This document shows, one piece after another, positions 48,200-58,351 of a stretch of DNA of 64,000 nt. The notes under the pieces were generated by a model, which saw nothing but the letters and a program-made list of their open reading frames with translations, had not been told where the DNA came from and searched no databases. The position numbers and the translations under genes are program-made. Position 1 is the stretch's first letter. Each line of letters begins with the position of its first letter. This stretch comes from Chrysopilus asiliformis (taxonomy: Eukaryota > Arthropoda > Insecta > Diptera > Rhagionidae), in assembly GCA_964034945.1 (NCBI GenBank), contig OZ035961.1:46426184-46490183 (forward strand). Reading direction: 5' to 3'.

Positions 48200-48729
48200 C
48201 ACTCATACCTCGCTTTACGGCCTAGATACGTTCCGGGAAAGTTGGCCGTAAAGCGAAAAGCCGTATAACGAATCAATTATTTTCATACAAACCCATACAA
48301 ATTCAATAGGATCCGTTCCAATTTCTTTTAAATAACGTAGTTTTTAGTTTAAAATGCATTTTTTTTCTTTTTTTTCATTTAAAAATACTTACATACAAAA
48401 TAAAAATACATAACAAGTAATATAAGGATGAGTTCAATAACAAAAAAAATTCATATGTACATGTCCATATACATAATAAAAAACATAATTTAAAATGTTT
48501 AAATCGGTTCTAATCTGATGACGAAAATGAACCGCCGTTCACTTAAATCACCATACGGGTTTTCAATAATTGCCAGATTGGCAATTATAGCTTTTGTTTT
48601 TTTTTCGCAATTTTTTTTGGGCCGTATAACGAAACATTTTGGGCCGTAAATCGAAAAAGTCCCATAATTAAAGAAGGCCGTTATAGCTAAAAGCCGTATA
48701 AAGAGCGGCCGTATAGCGAGGTATGAGTG
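48200..48729. mobile_element. pogo/Tigger-like MITE nested in the long-TIR element
   Basis: The ends CACTCATACCTCGCTTTACG and its near complement are flanked by TA (48198-48199, 48730-48731). The wording resembles Tigger/pogo termini. The opposite arm of the host element provides the empty site, so the insertion is certain. Several GGCCGTAAAGCG / GGCCGTATAACG words repeat inside both ends. Confidence 0.85.
48541..48605 (+). mobile_element. terminal scrap of DINE-like repeat
   Basis: ACCATACGGGTTTTC through the hairpin AATTGCCAGATTGGCAATT to GCTTTTGTT. It sits inside the pogo-like MITE. Confidence 0.65.
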
Positions 48730-49416
48730 TATGTATTTAGGATTGTAGTGCCGTTCGAAAGAATACTTCATTACCTTGAGAACAAAAATCAGTGCTGTAT
48801 TTGCGGCAGTTTTTGAATTTGCTTTTAAGTGAACGTTACTTGCACACGGTTCAGAAAGCCTCCCCTCCCAAATTTTGCCATAAACTCGAATGTCTGTCGA
48901 TATAAAAGACACGTCTTGCTCATGAAAGTTCTTTCCCAATTGGATGAAAATTTATTGTAAAAAAATTAGTTTGAAGGGATGGAAAAAGGGTCACTTACCC
49001 TATTATTTGAGTTTTTCTGGTCAAATGCAAAAACAGGTAAACTTTAGTTTTGATAGGCCTTTCAAAATATGTAATCAGTTTTAAAGCGCGGCAATTATAG
49101 GGGGGAGGGGGGCTGAAAAACCATGGTCGAATATTGGTCCCTCTACCCTATCATAGTAATTTTAAATTTTTTTTTTCGCAGTTTCATTCTTCTCGCAAAA
49201 AGAAACCTTTTCGTTTTGGTTTCGTTGAAATCGGACTATTAGTTGCCGAGTTATGGCCAAAAATCGATTTTTCGCAGGATTTTCGAGGGGGGGTTTCCCC
49301 CCTTAAAACCGAATATCCGCAGATATAAAAAAATACGTGTCGCTTAGTTTTTTGAGTACTATAACATATGTCAATGCGAAGAGAATCGGAGGCGGACACC
49401 TGAAAAAGGTTCCTTG

Positions 49417-50266
49417 TAAGTCCTACAAAGGATATATTGCCGTATTTGTTTGTATGTGTACAAAGGCCACGCACCTTGAAACGGTCTCCGACCTCACGTC
49501 CGTAGGTTTTATAGCAGCATTTAAACGATTTACTTCGCGACGCGGTCTGTGTACAAACGTGTACACAGATAATGGAACAAACTTCGTCGGGGCAAACAAA
49601 TTACTACAAAAGGAATTCCAGCAAGCAATTTCACAAGCCTGTGAAACCGCAGCGGAATTGTTAGCTAATGATTATATTAGCTGGAACTTTATACCCCCAG
49701 GATCTCCGCATTTCGGAGGCTTATGGGAAGCCGGTGTTAAGGCGACGAAACACCACTTAAAAAGGGTATTAAAGGACACAAAGTTAACGTACGAAGAGTT
49801 TTCTACGTTAATATATCAAATTGAAGCCATTCTTAATTCCCGTCCGTTATGCTACATTGATAAAACCCAAACCGATTATACCGTCTTAACTCCCTCCCAC
49901 TTCCTTATCGGACAATCACTTCAAGCCATCCCAGAACCTTCTATATTAGAAGAAAACCCCAATTACAGTACGCGATGGCGCTTTATCCAAAGATTATCCC
50001 AAACCTTTTGGAAACAATGGACACACGTTTACTTAAACGACCTACAACAACGGACTAAATGGCAACACACCGTACAGAACGTGAAGCCAGACGATATAGT
50101 TGTAATAAAAACCGATACATTACCTCCAACAAAGTGGCACCTCGGACGGGTGATCCAGGTGTATCCGGGAAAGGATCAGTTAGTTCGCGTAGCAGACGTC
50201 CAAACCGCGAACAAAGTGACTCGTCTTCCCATCGTAAAACTGTGTATCCTTCCTTCCGCCAAGTAA
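49417..50266 (+). pseudogene. BEL/Pao integrase, 3' part after the insertion
   Basis: The frame resumes right after the target duplication, with SYKGYIAVFVCMCTKATHLE. It carries the second integrase Asp in YTDNGTNF and the catalytic Glu in GGLWEAGVKA. The end has the C-terminal domain usual in BEL integrases (WHLGRVIQVYPGKDQLVRV) and a stop at 50264-50266. It cannot be translated in series with the 5' part in this copy. Confidence 0.93.
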
Positions 50267-50398
50267 GATGTGTCCTTATATGTTTATGTTGTGTCGTACT
50301 GTTGCAATGCCGTATCGTCACGTCCACACAGGTGAATGGGCCTAAAAATAATCAAACAATCAATAACTAACGACCCACATATTGCTCTAATAGATAAA

Positions 50399-50920
50399 AT
50401 GGACAACAACAATTTAGACTTGCAACTGCACTACAATGAAGATGAGAGCTGGTTGGACGACATGTTAGGAGTGGAGCCAGACGAGAATATCTCTCTGGAA
50501 GAGTTATTAACCATGCCGTTGAACGAATTATGCCTCGAAGACCCTCCAACATCTAACGAACCAGAGTTCTTCGGGAATCCGTTAACGCCACCCACACACG
50601 TCGAATCAGAGGAAATAGATGTACCGATGATTCCGATCTCCCCGCCACCACGAGCGCCACCATTATTCGGACGCGGAAACGGGCGTCCTACTCGACCTCG
50701 CATTATTCCGCCGGCCGGGCCCCATGAGAGAGTATACTCGGTATTAACTCGGGAAAATAAAATAATCATAATCCCACAGTCCCGCATGGACAGCGTCCCG
50801 TGGGAATATATAAGAAAAAGTTCGCGAAAAAACTATAAATTGCTTCTCCATCACGGAAGCGTGAAAATCAAGATTTTACCAAACCACACCATATTGTACT
50901 ACGGGTACAAATCATTTTGA
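50399..50920 (+). CDS. extra ORF of the BEL element, unknown function
   Basis: It lies between pol and the 3' LTR, where env would be. The likely start is ATG 50399 (173 codons plus stop); an in-frame ATG at 50336 adds 21 residues. Three parts can be seen. The N-terminus is acidic and amphipathic (DESWLDDMLGVEPDENISLE, then ELLTMPLNEL). The middle is rich in Pro, Gly and Arg (SPPPRAPPLFGRGNGRP). The C-terminus is about 65 residues, basic and hydrophobic by turns (WEYIRKSSRKNYKLLL), ending GYKSF. There is no signal peptide, membrane segment or cysteine pattern, so it is not an envelope protein. I do not recognise the family. The layout is like a transcriptional activator, but that is only an analogy. 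Confidence 0.6.
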   Translation: MDNNNLDLQLHYNEDESWLDDMLGVEPDENISLEELLTMPLNELCLEDPPTSNEPEFFGNPLTPPTHVESEEIDVPMIPISPPPRAPPLFGRGNGRPTRPRIIPPAGPHERVYSVLTRENKIIIIPQSRMDSVPWEYIRKSSRKNYKLLLHHGSVKIKILPNHTILYYGYKSF

Positions 50921-51639
50921 ACATAAATAAATAATTAAACATAGAAGTTTTTACCTTCGAATACCATCACCATCGTCACAACACCAACTATTCCCACATA
51001 TAACGGCTCAGCATTTTGCGGGCCCCAATATGTTCAGACCCATCTGAACAAAATAGCTGAAAGGAAAGGATCAATCATAAAAACGAACCATAAAACGTTA
51101 CCGGAATTGATCTCCTTTCCTCCCACGATGATGAGGTCCTAGTCAGCCATCACCAAACAGTAATATTCCCTTAATCTGAAAAGAAATGAAGACATTACCA
51201 AACAAATTAAGGAAAAAGGCCATGCGCAACTTACCAAGTTCCTCAAATAAACAAACATATTTGACAACTTCAAAACCCCACAACAGCAATTTTTAAATCT
51301 CAACTCAACAACTCTACATCTAGCGAACCCATGAAGCAAGACGTACCGAAAAGTACTCTACTTCATTTTGTTCCCATCCCCAATCGAAAGGATCCAAATG
51401 AGGATCAATAGAACCGAGGCGATAAGCGTAAGCTCCAAACACTGGACAAGCACTTGAAAAACAGTCTCGCAGCAAAGCAGACCAACTTAAAACAAGACCA
51501 GCCAAGTGGACCAAATTTTTAGCGAAGTCATCAAAGTCAGAAAAGGTAAACCATAGAACATCTCCAGCACATGGATAAAGTGCTAAAATTTATAAGTATT
51601 TTCCCACCAAACTTTCCACCTTCCTAAAAATTCCTATGT

Positions 51640-53202
51640 CCATAAGGTACTGGCCGAAGATTTTTCGTTGGTCCTTATGGGTTCCTCCTAATCTATAATA
51701 TATCAAGTATTAAAAAAACCCAAAATTTTATAATAAAACGATTGATATTACGTATCAATCGTCTTTAATAATTTTTGGACCGATTAGGAAACTAATTTCG
51801 CATAAATTAGTTTAACTTCCACGAACCCATTTGTATTCGCAACACTCCTTTCCTACAGGAGTCGTTATTGTATCAAACCTTAAACAACACCAATAATTTA
51901 TTATCAGACGATTGATATTACGTATCAATCGTCATTAATAAATTCTGGTTCAATTCGAAGATTAATTTCGAACAAATTAATCTAACATTTTTCGAATCCA
52001 TTCGCGATTCAACGCCCCTTTTTTATAAAGGAGCCGTTATCACTGATCTCAGTCAGAAGATCAATTTCGAATTCGTTTCATAATACAGGCCTTAATTCGA
52101 CACACCTTATGTTACACATAATTTGTCTCGATTAAGCCTTGTTGTTGTACGAAAAAACATTCCCTTTAACTACAAGGGAATTAGCATTGAAATTCACCGT
52201 CATTGATTTCAAGCACCCTAACAATTAGCGTCCCTCTAATTCTAACCAGCCTTAGATTGGACGCGGATTAGCTCCAAGCTTAACGACGCGGATTAGCGTC
52301 TCCCAGACCCGAGGTCGCATCTCGGTCCGGATCAATCGTTTTCTTAAAATCACGAGAATTTTTATTCTTTTTAATTTTAATTTTTATTTTTAAAAAAACA
52401 TAATTTGTTGGTCGAAAGATTTATGTCAATTCCCCACTAAATTAACCACCTCGTGGTCGAAGAATTTTCACCACCAAAATTCCGTAAAAATTTACTAACA
52501 AATTTTGTGGATAAAGTTGTCCGTAGGATTGTCAAACCGTTCACCTAATTTTTCCAATCCTTTGCTCCTTTATCCATAAGTCGGTGACAGAAGAATTTTC
52601 GTTGTCACTTATGGAATTCCTAATTCATTCTCTCGCGAATCTACGATCGAAAATGTATGTAGGAATCCCATTTAATTAACATCTACGAAATTTCAAAAAT
52701 TATTATTTGTAAATCAGATCATTCATTTTAATATATTAACATAAATTCCCTGCTACGAACTCATTTCTCATATTCCATAGTAACGCATCGTATGTGTGTT
52801 GGTTTCCAGTGCGAAGAAACCACATCGCCGGTCGAAAGGAAATTTCTCCTCCTTTCTATCGCGATCAGTCGTCTTCGATTGATTTTTATTCTCCTTAGTC
52901 TAATTTGATCACAAACCATTGAATTCGCGTATGCCATCCATCCACGTTTCAACTAATCGAATTTAAATACGATCGTGGTCCATTGGCTAGGACGGCACCT
53001 AGCATATTTCAGACCGGGGTTCGAATCTCAGTCGATGTGAATTATTTTCTTGAATTATATTTTTTTTATTTATTTTTTCTTTACGTATTTTATCAATCAA
53101 TTCCATTTATTTAAGCATTTTGAATTATTTATTGGCCGAACGAATTTCGCCAATCTACGAACTACAAAGAATCATCATTCTTGGCCGAAGAATCTTCGCC
53201 AA
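51640..53202 (+). promoter_or_regulatory. hairpin array in the 3' LTR
   Basis: The same array as in the 5' LTR, shifted by 11481-11482 bases. For example the first stem of module A is at 51738-51762. Confidence 0.7.
52969..53039 (+). promoter_or_regulatory. tRNA-like segment in BEL 3' LTR
   Basis: The second LTR's copy, with no visible change in the A or B box. Confidence 0.55.
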
Positions 53203-53504
53203 TTTTTCATCTTTTCATTATTTTTATTAATCGGTTTTTTCCATTACAGAATAATTTCACCAATCAACATTCATTTTAATTTTAATAATATTATATTAAC
53301 TAGTTAAGAATCATTAGGTTAAGTTTGTAATTAAGAAACAGTGAATACATTTTTACGAATAAAAGAACTTGTTATCAATCCTTGTCCCGGCACCCCTTTT
53401 TCAGGTTAACGATTGGTCCAGCATGTGAGTTATAAGAGACTCCAGGTAAGCTACCAAAAGTTCTAACCCGTGCTGCGACACTCCATAGTGGTCGCAACAT
53501 CAAT

Positions 53505-53973
53505 ATTAAAATTTAACTCAAATATACAGGTTGATTATTTATTTATCTAAACCTCTATAGCTTTAATAAACTCTTTATTATGTAATCAACAAGAATTGCG
53601 TTTTTTTCCAATTTTTACTCGTGCAGTAAACACATTTGTACCACAGGAAGCTTTCCCACTACTTACCTATCTTTTTGTCTATTCTTAGCTGAAACTAAAA
53701 AATTTGTGAAATAAAAAACCAAAATTTGGAAATATTTAAATTTTTCATACAAAACTCGAGCTTCTGGTAATTTTCTTTTTCATTTTTATTTCGTTTATTA
53801 TATTTTATAAATATAAACTCTACAACTCCCATTATCTTTTTTTAAAATCTAACACTTATAATACATTGCTCTTAAAATACACAATTTTTTACAGTTGGCA
53901 ATTTTTACCGATCTATTTATTATCTGTTTTTGAAGTTTTTTTTTAAAAAACTTGCATCTTTTTTTTGAACATA
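53505..53973. other. AT-rich flank of the BEL element
   Basis: Nothing recognised. Confidence 0.5.
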
Positions 53974-54171
53974 CGGGCAAAGTTCGATTTATGCACAAAT
54001 CGCGAGATTGCAACAATCGAATGTCCTAGGAAAGCATGTTTACGGATTTAATGGATGTTTTTTTTTTTTAAAATTTTACAACTTTTATTTATAAACAAGA
54101 ACAAATACTTTTTTCTTGTGCACATTTCGGGCATGCATAAATCGATCATTGCGTAAATCGAGCTTTGCCTG
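53974..54171. mobile_element. pogo-like MITE
   Basis: Inverted ends CGGGCAAAGTTCGATTTATG / CGTAAATCGAGCTTTGCCTG are flanked by TA (53972-53973, 54172-54173). 198 bp, non-coding. Confidence 0.75.
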
Positions 54172-54181
54172 TAAGTAGTTA

Positions 54182-54355
54182 CAGTAAAACCCGCTTATAA
54201 GCAATTTCAATTTGGCAGCATTTTTGTTGCTAATATGCGGGGTTTCCTTATAAGCGGGGTAAGATACACGATTATGCATTACAATGGGTTTTTAAAATGT
54301 GATCTTGTAAGAGGGTTTTCCTTATAAGCGGGTTGCATATAAGCGGGTTTTACTG
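54182..54355. mobile_element. pogo-like MITE, second of an adjacent pair
   Basis: Inverted ends CAGTAAAACCCGCTTATA and complement are flanked by TA (54180-54181, 54356-54357). TTATAAGCGGG words repeat four times. 174 bp. Confidence 0.8.
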
Positions 54356-54482
54356 TATTTCCAACTTCAAAACCGAATTACAAATAAAAAGAGTCTTAAA
54401 CATTAAAAAATCTATGCTTAATCTACATATTCATCTAATTCAGTTGTTTTTCGTATTTCGCTCGCAATTATTTCAACCAAGT

Positions 54483-54562
54483 TTGGATGTGTCACAAATT
54501 AACAAATCCCAATATTTTTTGTCCATATTTGGATGTGTCACAAATTAACAAATCCCAATATA
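54483..54562. repeat. two-copy tandem repeat
   Basis: TTTGGATGTGTCACAAATTA with following bases occurs twice, about 46 bases apart, immediately left of the hAT element. Confidence 0.75.
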
Positions 54563-54849
54563 AATGATTTTAGGCTGTATTAGTGTTGGGCGTAATCAAC
54601 TAATTTTTTTAGTTGATTGATCAATCAACTAAAAATTTAGTCATGACCAATTCAGTCATGATTACTTCAGTCATGATTAATACATTAGTCATAATCATAA
54701 TTGAACACAGTAATCATTAGTTTTTCAATCATCAATTTCAATCAAGGATAGGAATGATTAAATTCAATTTCGGGCTAAAATTTTTGTATATAAATGATAG
54801 TAGGCTTTAGGAAAAACAATTAAAATTCAAATAATTGAAATTGTAAATC

Positions 54850-55498
54850 AATTGTCAAAAATGGATTATGAAGAAGTAAGAATATCGCAAACATCTCGAA
54901 TTGAAGAAATCACCAATAAAGACTCAAACTGTAAACCGAAGGCCAGCCATAAACAAAATTTGTCAGGGAAAATTTGATAAGGATATCATCAACTATTTTA
55001 TCAATTCTATGATACCAAAAATAATGAAGGTATAAAGATATTGCATCAGGCGACCCAAAAGTTTTCTTTGTGGGCTCTGATATCAGTGCCCAGATCATAA
55101 AATGCTCTGAAACTCTCTGAGCTGAGAGAAATACGAAAAAAGTGTGCCTGTGTGGTGTCTCGTCAGTGGCAGAAGATCCCGTAAGCAATTCACTCACTAG
55201 TAATGGGAGAGGTGAAGAAAGGGTGGGACAAGTTGCTGTGCTGGAAATAGAATACAACTTTTGCATTACAAATTGTACATCACTATCCTCATTTTGAATT
55301 TGGAAAGCGCCTTGCTAACTTGTGGGATTGTCTTAGAGAGTTATTGAATTTTTCACATCATTCTTCATTTATTGAATTGAATTATTAATCAATTTCTTTT
55401 TTATTAAATATAAAATTTAAATTTTAAATCTCGATTTTAGAATATTAATCTTAAGTTTACATCATTTGAACTGTTTATGAATTACTATTTATTTTATA
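54850..55498 (+). pseudogene. decayed 5' coding region of the hAT element
   Basis: An ATG at about 54861 opens about 37 codons (MDYEEVRISQ...), shared at its start with the MITE at 9194. Short coding-like blocks then appear in different frames, including KFDKDIINYFINSMIP, which resembles the start of the hAT catalytic region, and IVHHYPHFEFGKRLANLWD. No BED finger can be read. The boundary with the P-type sequence lies somewhere here. Confidence 0.4.
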
Positions 55499-55513
55499 TT
55501 GAACTTACTAAAA

Positions 55514-58047
55514 ATGCAGGCCAAAATTACCAAAAATATTACTTCCGGGGTGGGATGTACAATCTGCAAAAAAAATAGGAGAAATACTCCCGGACTGAGA
55601 TTATTTAATTTTCCACCTATTGATTCGGTAATGGGTCAAATATGGCGTGAGAAATGTAATTTAGTTGATGTCGAAAAGAAAAACTTAAAGATTTGCTCTG
55701 AGCATTTCGCTGTTGAATTTCTTGGAAAAAAGAAATTGAAACAAGAAGCTGTTCCTACACTGTTAATTTTTAATGAAGACGAAGAATATAATTCCGTAAA
55801 CCCTTCTCCGAAAAGACAGAAAATTGATGAAAGTACGGAAGAAATCGAGTACTCTTGTTCCAATTGCTTCAAAACTGTTCAGAACTACGAGATTTTAAGA
55901 AAGAAATTTTTCGCGCTTCAAACAAAATATATGAAATTTAAAAATACTCAACGACAGAAGCGTAAAACCGTTACGAAAAAAATGTTTTCTAAAAAAACGG
56001 AAAATGTAACTTTAAAAGAAAAAATTGCATCTTTGGATATAAACACAAATTCAAAAACATTGTGCCAAATGTTAATTAAAAACAATATTAACAGATATTC
56101 TGATGAGGAAAAAAAGTTATGTCAAAACATATTTTATGTGTCATCGTCGACTTATCAGTTTATGCGTACAAAACTTAATTTTAATTTCCCCCATATATCA
56201 ACATTATTTAGATGGTCACCGGTAAAACATTTGCAGCCAGGTTTTAGAAACAGCGCATTTGATTGTATTGTTCAAAAATTTGAAGCATTTGATGAAGAAA
56301 GCAAGGATGTCGTAATATTATTTGATGAAATATCTATTAAAAAAGAGCTGAAATACAATGCTAGTTTAGATTTAATAGATGGTTTGGAAGACTTGGGGTT
56401 CCGAAGAGAAAACGCAATCGCAAAGCAGGTATGTGTATTTATGGTGAGAGGAATAAAATCAAACTGGAAATGTGTTTTCAATTACTTTGTAACAAAAAAT
56501 GGCATCAAAGGCGAAGACTTGAAATATATCTTGCTAAAAAACATAGATTTGTTGTTTTCATTAGGTCTAAGAGTCAGAGCTGTAACTTGCGATCAAGGTT
56601 CCAATAACCGCAAATGTTTCGCATCCTTAGGAGTTACACCAGAAATGCCATATTTTGAAACTAATAATGTTCGCGTATTTGCTTTGTTCGATGTTCCCCA
56701 TTTGATAAAGTCTATTAGGAATACACTTTTAACCAGTAATTTGGTTACGCCTGATGGATTAGTATGTTTTGATGTTATCAAAGAGTTATGGGAAATTCAA
56801 TTAAAAGGTGTAACAAGAATGTCTCTAAAGTTAACAAGGCAACATATTTACCCCAACTCATTTGAAAAGATGCGAGTACGGTTAGCAACCCAAGTATTTA
56901 GTAGAACTGTTGCTGCTGCAATCAGAACTACTGTAGAAATAAATAAGCTGAACCGAAATAGTAAAGAAGTTGCTCTTTCTACTGCCCTTGTAATAGCAAA
57001 AATTGATAAGATGTTTGATTGCTTAAATAGTGGAAGTTTGTTTAGTAACAACTTTTACAGATCAGCCCTAAAAATCGGCAACATACCTTATCAGTATATG
57101 GAATACATGCTTGATTTTATGCGTTCCGTTACTCTGGAAAACAATAATAAAACAGTTTATTGGATAAACGGCTTAATCCAGACCGTAAACGGTATTCTTA
57201 TGTTAGTCAACTATATTTGTGATTCTGGATCAACCTCTGATATGTCATTCTTGCTCACGAAGCGTCTCAATCAGGATCCTCTTGAAAGCCTTTTTGCAGT
57301 GATTCGACAAAGGGCGGTAATAATAGGACCCCCTCGGTTCAAAACATCAATATCCTTCTGGCCAAAATTTTGTCGACAAATTTAATTCAAATGAGCAACA
57401 GCACTAATTGCGAAGAAGATAATGACCATATGATTTACATAGATTTTAATGAAACTAACCTGCCTTTACCATTAAGCTGTGAGATATCGAAAAATGCTAG
57501 TGATAGCAATGATTTTAATTTGAATTGTGATGATTATGGATTTTTAAATGAAGATACATTTGAAAATACGGATATATCCCTTAATATAAACCTTCCGTCA
57601 ATGAGATATTTTGTCGGATATGTAGGTAGTAAAATCCTTGGAAAACTGCAGTGTAATAATTGTGAAAGAATTATACGAAAAACTGATGAGGTTTTAACGA
57701 GTCCATCGGAATTTTTTATTTTCGAAAAAAATTATAAAAAATTAAGCAATGACTTTGGGAACTTGTTCGCTCCCTCAGATAATTTTTTTAAGATTTGTCG
57801 AATCCATATCAGTATTTTTGATCAAATTTTTAAAGCCAGTCCAGAAATATTAAACATTAAACAATTTATAGTCAATAAATGTAAAGCAAAGACCCCAGAA
57901 TGGTTTTCGGGATATGATAGTTGTAACGAACATAAATCAAAACTTCTAGAATTTCTTATACTTGTGTTACTAAGAAAGCATTGCTCATGGTCTGTTGAAA
58001 AATGTGAAATTCAACACAATCCAAAACTACAAATTTTAACGGGCTAG
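55514..58047 (+). pseudogene. P-element-type transposase with THAP domain, one frameshift
   Basis: The ATG at 55514 starts a THAP zinc finger: C15, C18, C61 and H64, with W44, NFPP and the closing AVPTL. A basic, coiled-coil-prone linker follows. The RNase H-like core holds the Asp of VVILFDEIS, the Asp of VTCDQGSNN and the Glu of DPLESLFAV, as in P and THAP9 transposases. The frame breaks at about 57312-57314: one base appears to be missing in a G run, and the expected glycine-rich continuation goes on in the next frame. That frame runs to a stop at 58045-58047 and includes YFVGYVGSKILGKLQC and CERIIRK, the C-terminal region of this family. Total coding length is about 2.5 kb, normal for a P transposase. 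Apart from this one base it looks well kept, better than the hAT gene around it. Confidence 0.88.
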
Positions 58048-58351
58048 AGATTATTCTGGGTTTGAATTCCTGATTCTAATTATTTTACGTTCTTGTTTAA
58101 AGTGAAAACTTTTTTATTTTAATATTGAAATTTCGATTTTATTATTTATTTTGCTGAAGCAAAAATCAAAGCAAATAACTATCGCGGCCTAAAAGCATCG
58201 TAAATTCATAAAACGTACACACACATATGCACTTTCTGTTTATTTCGACTCTCTCTCATTTTGAGCTTTCTTACCCTCCGATGGCGACCGAAACGACCTA
58301 TCATCATAAAAATTTTTCGATCGACGTTTTGTTCTCCGCAATACCTCTTGT

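Larger units (their letters stand above)
46706..49416. mobile_element. long-TIR DNA element inside BEL pol
   Basis: 2711 bp including a nested MITE. The ends are CAAGGAACC / GGTTCCTTG, flanked by the 3-bp duplication TAA (46703-46705, 49417-49419). Removing the element and one TAA restores an in-frame codon run at the insertion site, which confirms the limits. The arms are about 780 bp (46706 to about 47485, and about 48105 to 49416 less the nested insert) and nearly identical. The core of about 620 bp is AT-rich and encodes no transposase. The repeated open frame in both arms is a by-product of the inverted repeat. The TAA target suits PIF/Harbinger, but the long arms are unusual; superfamily unresolved. 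Confidence 0.88.
39550..53499 (+). mobile_element. BEL/Pao retrotransposon with very long LTRs, interrupted
   Basis: LTRs of 2468 and 2469 bp (39550-42017, 51031-53499) begin TGTTCAG and end GCAACA. They are flanked by the 5-bp duplication TCAAT (39545-39549, 53500-53504). I see only about four base differences plus one single-base indel between them. Two bases after the 5' LTR, TGGTCCTTCGAGCCGG (from 42020) is the likely primer-binding site. Without the 2.7 kb insertion the element would be 11.2 kb. LTRs of this length are far above the few hundred bases usual for BEL/Pao. Pol is split by the insertion at 46706-49416, so this copy cannot make a full polyprotein. Confidence 0.95.
51031..53499 (+). 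repeat. 3' LTR of BEL element
   Basis: About 99.8% identical to the 5' LTR. Seen differences include C/T in GAATTC / GAACTC near 52759, C/T at GCATGC / GCATGT near 53426, and one extra T near 52166. The run just before it (GCGGGCCCCAATA) is not a typical polypurine tract. Confidence 0.95.

Noticed and set aside
47183..48939. The same MGKNFHEQ frame on both strands of the long-TIR element
   Set aside because: The duplicate is a consequence of the inverted arms; no conserved domain and one copy is read through the nested MITE.
50059..50370. 103-codon frame overlapping the end of BEL pol, with a hydrophobic stretch near its end; possible env start
   Set aside because: It mostly overlaps the integrase frame and ends after about 15 residues past the hydrophobic part, with no envelope features.
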